Assembly (NCBI GenBank): GCA_963402885.1
Contig: OY727093.1
Span: forward strand, 21,761,409-21,825,408
Direction of reading: 5' to 3'
DNA length: 64,000 nt
Source of the DNA: Antedon bifida
Taxonomy: Eukaryota > Echinodermata > Crinoidea > Comatulida > Antedonidae
The notes below the pieces were generated by a model, which was not told the DNA's origin, made no database searches, and saw nothing but the letters and a program-made list of their open reading frames with translations. Below are positions 60,001 to 64,000 of this stretch, one piece after another; the first letter of the stretch is position 1, and each line of letters begins with the position of its first letter. Made by a program: the position numbers and the translations under genes.

Positions 60001-62953
60001 ATTGCAGCACATGTCCAACTGGTAAGAATATTTGTATTTATAGCATAAATGTGTTTTTCTAATTATTTAAGCCCTATGATTTTAGTAAGAAACTTTAACC
60101 TTTACTATCGAGGTGAAATTCTCAAATTAGGGTTTTCAAAATTATGATTGAGTTGGATAAAACTTTTGGTTAACTAGAATTGAGCCTATTTTAAAGACAC
60201 TAGACCTAGGTTTTTTTTAACCTAATAAGGTCACACCGTAAGTACATTTTATGTTAAAATAAATACCATATAGACCTATTGCGATAATTTTTTTCGTCTT
60301 TAAACTGTTAAAAATGATTCTTATGATTTTAGCGGCCCGCTATAAATCCCAACATGCATCTCGCACGGATTGATATTTTCATATTGTGATGCGATGTGAT
60401 GCACCCACTTCAATCGATTGCATGAAAGGGTAAACAAATAAAAGAACTGTAACTTTTCAGAAAAAATACCAGGTCTTACCAAACGGATTCTGCCAAAAAA
60501 GGAAAGACAATCTTCGAACGCACATTTAAGAGGAGAAATGACCTGGTTTAATGTTTTTAAAGTTATATATATATATGCATTATTTTTACAAAATGTCAAA
60601 AATTGCATGTCTAGTGTCTTTAAAATACCCAACGCAGTAATTAAGAATGGAGAACATTAATTGATCCTATGAGATTTTAAACAGTTCATAATATTTGAAG
60701 CACTCATGTAGGGCCCTACCAAAACATTTAGTGTGTCAGATGGACTTGCTTTTGCATCTAAAAATTCAAAAACATTGTTTATAAGGTTACACTGGAAATG
60801 GACATCAGTGTGCAGATATTAATGAATGTAATACAAATAATGGAGGGTGTTCACAGTTTCCGTATGTTACATGTACAAACACACAAGGCTCTAGAACATG
60901 TGGACCATGCCCAGCTGGTAAGTTTGTTTTTTTTGTTTGTGCCAATGTCTATTAGTCAGTATTTTGGTCACCAACAATTCAAATATCAAAACCTTCTGAT
61001 ATTAATTTTTACATATTTTAGTTATTCTATATTTAGTGTTGTCTGAACCTTGAACCTCCTCCTACGATAATTGTTTTTAATAGCTGAAAACCGGTTGACA
61101 AGTTCGAGTACAGCATCACAAGGCCAAAAAAAAAATTTATTGTGTTGGCCACGTTTTGGGTAAATCCCAAAAATGGGTACGTCGGTAGGAAAATTTTATT
61201 TTATTTTTTTTTTTTAGACCAAAAATGTGTTGCCGGCAAAATAATAAAAAAATTGCACAAATGATGCTTAAAAGACTTTTAAAAACACTTTTCATAGCAC
61301 CCTAGGCTCACGCTAGCTATAAATATTGTTTCAACAAAGTTTAAAAATAGGTTTATTAAATAAACGTAGGCCTAGCTTTTTTAGGCAAAGGCCTAGTGCT
61401 GCTAGGCCTAGAGGCTCTAGCTAATTATAAGCAACAACAATCAAGATCGAAATAAACTATTTCCGTGTTATATGCTACAAAATACGCGAGTTAACATATT
61501 ATTCCATACGTAATTACACTGGCATTAAATATATAACATTAAAATGCCTACAGGCCTAGCGTGCATGCCGGAACGGGTGGATTATCGCTATATAAATAAC
61601 AAGTTTGAACAATAGAGCTTACATCAATCTTTGGTAATTTTTTTTTTAAACGTATAGGCCTACTTGCTTGGCGAATCCATGCCTTTTAAATCATTTAACA
61701 AGTTTGTAATCGGATCGTAGTACTGTACAGTAAAACCAAAAAGCACCGCCTCAACAACCTCGTGCGATGTACGATCTGTTGTTCTTTGCAGCAGATCAAC
61801 ATTGGTTGAGTCCATTAATTATGAGAGTGTTTCAAAATGTGATAACTATTTAAAACGTGTCTCAACTACAGTACTGTGTAATTAAAGCGTTTATTTAGTT
61901 AAAACTTGGATCCCCTCAAAATTGATAATATTCCGGTTATCACGTGATTGATTCACGGTTGGTTGCACACTTGACACTAGACTTGCCGAAAGTCTGTATT
62001 TTGTTATGTCAGTCGGCGTGTCGATTTTTGTCCTGAAACGCAGACTTGTAAGACGCGTATACAAATCGATTTGCAGACCACAAACATCCGATAAGAATGA
62101 CGTAGATTATCATACCATATTTGGCTTGGGAGACTGTGCAGGGGTGACTTTGTAAGGGGCGACTTTTTATTTGGGCGACTTTGTGATGGGACGAATGCGC
62201 AACCGGATAATCGTATGCACCAAGAATTCTTGGTGACAAACCATGTGACTTGTACGTGTTTGCCAAGACGGTGTTCCAGCTCAAATGTATATGTATGAAA
62301 TGCCATATGTGCCAAAATAATCTTTTTACTAATATTAAGTCAAAACACCGTCTAGAACCCAAGACTATCGTTACATGTACTGTACTATTTCAATCGACTA
62401 TGACGGTGACAGTTTCAACAAAGTATTAAATCGCAATGTTTTACTGTGTTTAGTGGTATATTATTTGTAAAACAATTAATATTTCGTTACAGAATGGATA
62501 AAGAATATATTTTTAAATTGTTCCTCTTTGCACCCATCCTCTTCCCCATCCCTCAACCCTAATGTTACATGCAAAACACAAATTAAGTTTGTTTAAATTT
62601 GACACAAACTTCTCTTTCGGAAGTAATTCCCAGGTTGCTAATTTTAGTTGAGTACATAAATCACTGTCTATTTATTCGTTCATGTCAACAACATGTATTA
62701 TTGCCCTGCGATACTTTTGAAATAGCCAGTTTTTTAAATGCTGAAATTACTATGCCATCTGTGGGCACAAACTAAATGGTCTAGCAATGTAAGTAATCAT
62801 CTAGTAATGGTAATTTTGCTTGTTTTAATTGTTTGTTGTTGTGTTTAAACTATACAGGATATGTTGGGGATGGTGTGACATGTACCTACATTGGTATGTG
62901 CTCTCAAGACAATGGTGGCTGTAGTCCATATGCAACATGTACTAATAACCAAG
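38900..62953 (+). CDS. CUBN: Cubilin, N-terminal part (ten exons; continues past window)
   Basis: Cubilin is the large peripheral endocytic receptor that pairs with amnionless on absorptive epithelia; in vertebrates it takes up the intrinsic factor-B12 complex and proteins. Exons: 38900-39015, 45860-45992, 55454-55642, 55850-55888, 56563-56664, 58147-58250, 59330-59459, 59847-60021, 60786-60917, 62858-62953. All phases match, giving 405 residues so far. Order: hydrophobic signal segment (residues 8-21), furin site REKR (29-32, human RQKR), the conserved [19 protein letters not shown] block, a coiled-coil-like trimerisation segment (about 84-160), then EGF domains from C166 onward, several calcium-binding (DVNEC, DVDEC, DINEC). 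Full-length cubilin has about eight EGF and 27 CUB domains, so most of the gene lies to the right. The start is fixed by an in-frame TAA at 38885-38887. Assignment rests on recall of human cubilin and is strong. Confidence 0.95.
39070..39125 (+). mobile_element. Solitary Helitron-like 5' end in cubilin intron 1
   Basis: AGTTATCTGCACTATAGTGG, then ATAACTCCTTGTGATTGTAT, matches the 5' hairpin and following word of the Helitron-like family (compare 22088 and 2562). The element body does not follow; unrelated AT-rich sequence does. Confidence 0.6.
39604..40252. mobile_element. MITE, AGACACC family, TTAA target (piggyBac-like)
   Basis: The left end AGACACC... and right end ...GGTGTCT are flanked by TTAA on both sides (39600-39603 and 40253-40256). 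The inverted match continues inward through TTCCCTAC. The left arm carries an extra doubled GGATCCAAGACACC inside the terminal repeat. It is non-coding, 649 bp. The interior shares AGCGGGCCGCTATAA and CATTTAAAGACGAAAAAAG with the copy at 60195-60619. It sits about 590 bp after cubilin exon 1. Confidence 0.8.
40257..42215. other. Cubilin intron 1, no gene seen
   Basis: GGCTATGTTCAGACCCATGG at 40261 and GTGTTCAGACCCATAGCGT at 40353 form a short direct repeat. GCGTACGATT-type words recur inverted near 41150. This may be another small transposon, but ends could not be defined. Confidence 0.4.
42511..44799. mobile_element. GGCCTGTTTCTGCTG-family DNA element, outer copy
   Basis: The left end GGCCCTGTTTCTGCTGCC and right end GCAGCAGAAACAGGCC are inverted repeats. 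CATA flanks both sides (42507-42510 and 44800-44803). Near the ends it is rich in ATACCATATTTT and AATACCGTATTTT words in both senses. It encloses the inner copy at 43241-44116. No transposase is seen. Confidence 0.6.
43241..44116. mobile_element. GGCCTGTTTCTGCTG-family DNA element, inner copy
   Basis: The ends GGCCTGTTTCTGCTGA and TCAGCAGAAACAGGCC are perfect 16-bp inverted repeats. CCAAG flanks both sides (43236-43240 and 44117-44121). The right half carries many AATCGGTTATT and AATCGATTATT words able to pair with each other. A right-end fragment of the same type is at 58998-59092. Confidence 0.72.
44880..44945 (+). pseudogene. Possible U6 snRNA-like fragment
   Basis: AAGATTAGCATGGCCC at 44885-44900 is a perfect match to the 16-nt core of U6 snRNA. 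Downstream GCAAACGGTGTTCATATTA loosely resembles the U6 3' region (GCAAATTCGTGAAGCGTTCCATATT). The U6 5' stem and the intact middle are missing, so this would be a decayed pseudogene or a chance match. Confidence 0.4.
45133..45600. repeat. Minisatellite, CCCTTTTCGTATAGTTGGGTCT unit
   Basis: About twenty imperfect copies of a 20-23 bp unit (TCTCCCTTTTCGTATAGTTG or TCTTCCTTTTCGTATAG), with mixed GGGTCT, GAATCT and AAGTTT junction variants. It forms the right arm of the inverted element described at 42225-45622. Confidence 0.9.
45860..45992 (+). CDS. CUBN: Cubilin exon 2
   Basis: The acceptor TTGATTGCAG ends at 45859 and the donor AAG/GTACAG is at 45992/45993. It reads [20 protein letters not shown], then [18 protein letters not shown] and EEATKK. 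Human: PRMATERGNLVFLTGSAQNI then EFRTGSLGKIKLNDEDL. This is the N-terminal segment that contacts amnionless in the mammalian complex. Confidence 0.96.
46795..46995 (-). mobile_element. tRNA-derived SINE, antisense copy (5' part)
   Basis: Read on the minus strand it gives CTCCGAGAGTGCATACCTCC, then GCCTACTGTAAAATTCTCC, a T-rich spacer and GCGAGTTTGGTGTAATGGTT. This is the same order as 19412-19580. The tRNA-like part breaks off after the A box. Confidence 0.6.
47010..49830. other. Cubilin intron 2, mostly unannotated
   Basis: A partial AGACACC-family MITE 3' end lies at about 47831-47907 (TGGTTTAATGTTTTA...AAAGTGTCTTTAA). An AAATTTTATTTTGACAACAT direct duplication is at 47085-47145. TAGGCCTA clusters are at 48400-48440 and 48745-48765. 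No gene is seen; the 70-residue frame at 48441 has no recognisable features. Confidence 0.5.
49840..50050 (-). repeat. Retroposon 3' tail, antisense
   Basis: CATATCATATCATTTATTTC, then GTCAAAAGTACAAAGAAAGA and a complex region containing CCGTCGAGAGGCTCTCC. On the minus strand it ends in an AT-rich tandem tail, similar in layout to the tails at 2240, 11225 and 31940. Confidence 0.4.
51184..51256. repeat. Imperfect hairpin around a GGGTATTTACATTG loop
   Basis: AGTGGATATGTAGCGAGGGT, then ATT, pairs imperfectly with AATACCCGAGTGTGCTGCAT, then CTCCACT. The arms are about 25 bp. It is small and non-coding, perhaps a remnant of a MITE. Confidence 0.45.
51801..51856. repeat. 14-bp tandem repeat, four copies
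   Basis: ATCGGGACAGTATA, ATCAGGACAGTATA (twice) and ATCGGGAGAGTTAA follow one another. Related words (GATCGGGACAGTTGATTTA, ATGGTCAGGACTCTTC) recur to about 52090, so a wider decayed array is possible. Confidence 0.8.
53851..54030. repeat. Minisatellite, CTAGGACAATTACCCC unit
   Basis: About ten imperfect copies of a 16-17 bp unit (CTAGGACAACTACCCTCTAG; CTAGGACAATTATCCC; variants with CTGGACAACTACCACC). It lies in cubilin intron 2. Confidence 0.9.
54658..55368. mobile_element. Harbinger-like MITE with TACCCCTTTTACACCGCC ends
   Basis: TACCCCTTTTACACCGCC (left) and GGCGGTGTAAAAGGGGTA (right) are perfect inverted repeats. TAA flanks each side (54655-54657 and 55369-55371), fitting the TWA duplication of PIF/Harbinger. 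The subterminal regions carry repeated ACCCGGG or ACCCGTG words. A separate repeat containing (ATTT)n and a GTGGTAATCCACTA palindrome (about 55095-55215) interrupts the right half. No transposase is seen. Confidence 0.82.
55454..55642 (+). CDS. CUBN: Cubilin exon 3 (189 nt), helical segment
   Basis: The acceptor ATAAATAG precedes 55454 and the donor CAG/GTAAAA follows. It reads [20 protein letters not shown], then [20 protein letters not shown] and LENNGG, ending RLSTLESQ. The heptad-like LQ/VT pattern suggests a coiled coil that helps form the cubilin trimer. Human has QISSQIYQLNSKLVDLERK at this place. Confidence 0.92.
55850..55888 (+). CDS. CUBN: Cubilin exon 4 (39-nt micro-exon)
   Basis: Thirteen codons, [13 protein letters not shown], between ATTTCAG and GTGAGT. 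Phase 0-0. It continues the helical pattern of exon 3 and joins DLELNNC in exon 5. Such a short exon is easily missed, but both splice sites and the reading frame support it. Confidence 0.8.
55971..56321. mobile_element. Eroded GGCCTGTTTCTGCTG-family copy
   Basis: GGTCCTTTTTCTGTTGCG on the left and GCAGCAGAAAC near 56303-56316 on the right are degraded forms of the family ends. The inside contains AATAACTGGTTATT-type words as in the copies at 43-44 kb. It is in cubilin intron 4. Confidence 0.45.
56563..56664 (+). CDS. CUBN: Cubilin exon 5: EGF domain 1
   Basis: The exon reads [20 protein letters not shown], then [14 protein letters not shown], with acceptor TACCAAG and donor [21 protein letters not shown] matches human [15 protein letters not shown] 1 finishes in exon 6 (GTTC). 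Phase 0-0. Confidence 0.96.
56700..57640. other. Cubilin intron 5, left part; no gene seen
   Basis: A-rich sequence with no recognisable element. AAAAAAGAATAATACAGAAA then CAAAGATCCTGACTATCACA, then TTATTCGCC at 57066-57128 resembles an inverted, decayed Helitron-like 5' end (compare 3400-3445). Confidence 0.35.
57642..57751. mobile_element. Hairpin MITE, 110 bp
   Basis: AATAATAGTTGTTTTCAT and ATGAAAACAACTATTATT are perfect inverted ends. Inner AGTGCAATG and CATTGCACT also pair. The element can fold on itself almost end to end. No coding sequence. It is in cubilin intron 5. Confidence 0.75.
58147..58250 (+). CDS. CUBN: Cubilin exon 6: end of EGF 1, start of EGF 2
   Basis: [20 protein letters not shown], then [14 protein letters not shown], between GTTTAG and AG/GTAACA. 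DVNEC plus [10 protein letters not shown] (completed by exon 7) is the calcium-binding EGF signature with the Asn hydroxylation pattern. Human DVNECEIYSG aligns. It ends with two bases of a split codon. Confidence 0.96.
58998..59092. mobile_element. Right-end fragment of the GGCCTGTTTCTGCTG family
   Basis: TTTTTAATCGGTTATGTCAT, then TTTGCGCCGTTTCTGTTGCC, then CTGCTCAGCAGGAACAGGCC matches the right end of the inner copy at about 44010-44116. The left half is absent. Confidence 0.65.
59330..59459 (+). CDS. CUBN: Cubilin exon 7: end of EGF 2, start of EGF 3
   Basis: (S)[20 protein letters not shown], then [20 protein letters not shown] and PGQ, between ATCATAG and CAG/GTGAGT. It aligns with human YDDCEGGSVARCVHGICEDL. 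Phase 0 at its end. Confidence 0.95.
59847..60021 (+). CDS. CUBN: Cubilin exon 8: end of EGF 3, most of EGF 4
   Basis: [20 protein letters not shown], then [19 protein letters not shown], then [19 protein letters not shown], between TTATTAG and G/GTAAGA. It matches human PKYSCVCDAGWMFSPNSPAC and CFNTQGSFYCGACPTG. Phase 1 at its end. Confidence 0.96.
60195..60619. mobile_element. MITE, AGACACC family, second intact-ended copy
   Basis: AGACACTAGAC and GTCTAGTGTCT are the inverted ends, flanked by TTAA (60191-60194 and 60620-60623). The interior is shared with 39604-40252 and 14745-15202 (CCTATTGCGATAA, AGCGGCCCGCTATAAATCCC, TGACCTGGTTTAATGTTTTT). It is 425 bp, non-coding, in cubilin intron 8. 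Confidence 0.82.
60786..60917 (+). CDS. CUBN: Cubilin exon 9: end of EGF 4, EGF 5
   Basis: (G)[20 protein letters not shown], then [20 protein letters not shown] and CPA-G, between TATAAG and G/GTAAGT. It matches human [20 protein letters not shown]. Phase 1-1, the usual symmetric phase of EGF exons. Confidence 0.96.
61000..62382. other. Cubilin intron 9, left part; no gene seen
   Basis: It holds a T-run with ACCAAAAATGTGTTGCCGGC, and a dense cluster of TAGGCCTA-type words (61365-61425 and 61550-61660). The minus-strand frames of about 100 residues at 62004-62362 overlap each other and show no known motif. Confidence 0.45.
62383..62598 (+). repeat. Dispersed repeat, copy 2
   Basis: Same-strand relative of 19873-20096, with a small insertion (GACGGTGACAGTTT versus GACAGTTTT) and a different short middle segment after GTGGTATATTATTT. 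It ends at AAGTTTGTTTAAA. Confidence 0.75.
62858..62953 (+). CDS. CUBN: Cubilin exon 10: start of EGF 6
   Basis: (G)[20 protein letters not shown], then [12 protein letters not shown], after acceptor TATACAG. Human: YQGDGRVCTLTDICSVSNGG. The 3' border is less sure: AAG/GTTCGT at 62953 keeps the phase 1-1 pattern, but AAA/GTTACG at 62963 is also possible and would add GSL, as in human TLGSL. The next exon lies beyond the window. Confidence 0.85.
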
Positions 62954-62963
62954 GTTCGTTAAA

Positions 62964-63670
62964 GTTACGTTAATTCTTTGATATCTACTCCTGTGATATC
63001 TACTCCAAAAAATAGATTTAACAAGGTGTTTATTTTTTGGCCAAAAATGTAGGCGTGTGTTTCAAGTCATAACTTAGCTGCTCATTAAATTTTCAGTCTC
63101 TGTATGTGACAAAACTTTGTCATATGTGACAAAATAAATTGTTCACTCATTGTCTATAATTATTTTTTATGTGTAGCATATCAACATTACACTATCGAGC
63201 TTTGTGTCTGTTATTATATTTCCTTAAATAACAAAAAGGGTGTTAGGTATTTAACACATTTGAATTTGAATAGGTCAGGTTGTATTTTAAAATGATTTGA
63301 AGGATCACTAAGATACAAACAAGTTTGGGTCATTGTTTTACAAGTCAAACCTGTTGCTGTTTATCTATAAGGTCATCTGAATTATGATGGTTTTATTGTG
63401 GGTGATTTTGACAACAAACACAATTAAATTAAATCCTCAAATAACATTATTAATGGGCACTAATCAAATATATTCATTGTTGTTTCAAATTGTGAACATG
63501 CATTTTATATTATAAGGTAAGGAAATAAAATCATCAAATGTGTCTAGATTTAGGGTTCCAGCCCATAACACTCTTTCACCTCTCCACTCCCCATACCTCA
63601 ACATCCTCCATCTGCTCCTGCTCATTTACTAATAAATGTTAAATACTGTTATTAAAACAGTTATTATATA
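62964..63670. other. Cubilin intron 10, no feature recognised
   Basis: AT-rich sequence without an evident exon or element up to the repeated unit at the right edge. Confidence 0.5.
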
Positions 63671-63675
63671 TATAT

Positions 63676-64000
63676 CTCATCTTAATTGTTTCAAATTAAT
63701 TAATTTAGTTTCAGTATATCACTGTGCGCACAGAATTCATGTTCTGTGCCTATGATCTCTGGTGCGCGTGCGTACAAATGAGGACTAGTGCTGTTCTGCC
63801 GTACCATGCCGAAAGTGTCAAAGAGTCGCTATCCAAGTTTGAACAATACCATGAAAGCCCCAGTGGTCTAATGGTTAGGAAAACTGCATATCAAGCAGAC
63901 AGTCCGAGTTCGAGTCTCGGTTGGGGCGACTTTTTCTCATTCTCACAGATTTCCTCATCTTTATCGTTTCAAATTAATTAATTAAATTTCAGTATATCAC
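63676..64000. repeat. Direct repeat unit, period 278 bp
   Basis: The segment from 63676 to 63722 (CTCATCTTAATTGTTTCAAA, then TTAATTAATTTAGTTTCAGT, then ATATCAC) recurs at 63954-64000 with few differences. The window edge therefore falls at the end of the second copy of this segment. The unit between them contains the tRNA-like gene, suggesting a tandem array or a duplication that continues to the right. Confidence 0.75.
63857..63928 (+). tRNA. tRNA-like gene, anticodon AUC (Asp by code), Glu-like body
   Basis: The cloverleaf folds with a 7-bp acceptor stem (GCCCCAG with TTGGGGC, last pair G-U). The A box is TGGTCTAATGG. The anticodon stem is CTGC/GCAG plus one A-A mismatch, around the loop ATATCAA with U33. 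The T arm CCGAG-TTCGAGT-CTCGG is perfect and holds the B box. A T5 terminator follows at 63931-63935. The body aligns base for base in length with animal tRNA-Glu, but the anticodon is AUC, which would read GAU (Asp). Nuclear tRNA-Asp normally has GUC. It may be a tRNA pseudogene or SINE source rather than a translating tRNA. Confidence 0.6.

Noticed and set aside
62004-62362. Two overlapping minus-strand frames of 103 and 117 residues in a cubilin intron
   Set aside because: No recognisable domain, no codon bias, and both frames cover the same DNA.

Overview
This is a eukaryotic window, very AT-rich, dense in introns and repeats. Two protein genes can be supported, both on the + strand. Both have exons with GT/AG borders and compatible phases, and both match known animal proteins. 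The marine-invertebrate style of the repeats (the recurring short palindrome TAGGCCTA, CR1/L2-like LINEs, a Penelope-like element, Helitron-like arrays) and the gene content suggest an invertebrate deuterostome, perhaps an echinoderm. That placement is inference; no species can be named.

Layout. 1-6.2 kb: intergenic or intronic DNA with a LINE 3' end and decayed Helitron-like copies. 6.18-17.66 kb: the last six recognisable coding exons of TRAF3IP1 (IFT54), a ciliary intraflagellar-transport protein; its N-terminal exons lie before the window or were not recognised. Its introns hold LINE pieces, one nested in another, and MITEs. 17.9-38.5 kb: intergenic DNA with a 61-bp minisatellite, a tRNA-derived SINE, a head-to-tail array of eight Helitron-like units (20.5-31.94 kb), a fold-back element with a 9-bp target duplication, small Harbinger-like MITEs, a Penelope-like fossil and LINE ends. 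38.9-63 kb: the first ten coding exons of cubilin (CUBN): signal peptide, furin site, N-terminal trimerisation region and the first EGF domains. The gene runs on past the right edge. Its large introns carry several MITE families, minisatellites and an unusual inverted-repeat element whose arms are short tandem repeats. A tRNA-like gene with an AUC anticodon sits at the right edge inside a directly repeated unit.

The two genes are functionally unrelated: TRAF3IP1 works in IFT complex B of cilia, while cubilin is an endocytic receptor of absorptive epithelia that works with amnionless. The most unusual content is in the mobile DNA: the Helitron-like array, which carries 27 perfect TGACGTCA (CRE-type) octamers in about 11 kb, and MITEs whose insertion sites appear to be palindromes centred on TTAA. 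All claims come from reading the sequence; no alignment or database search was run.
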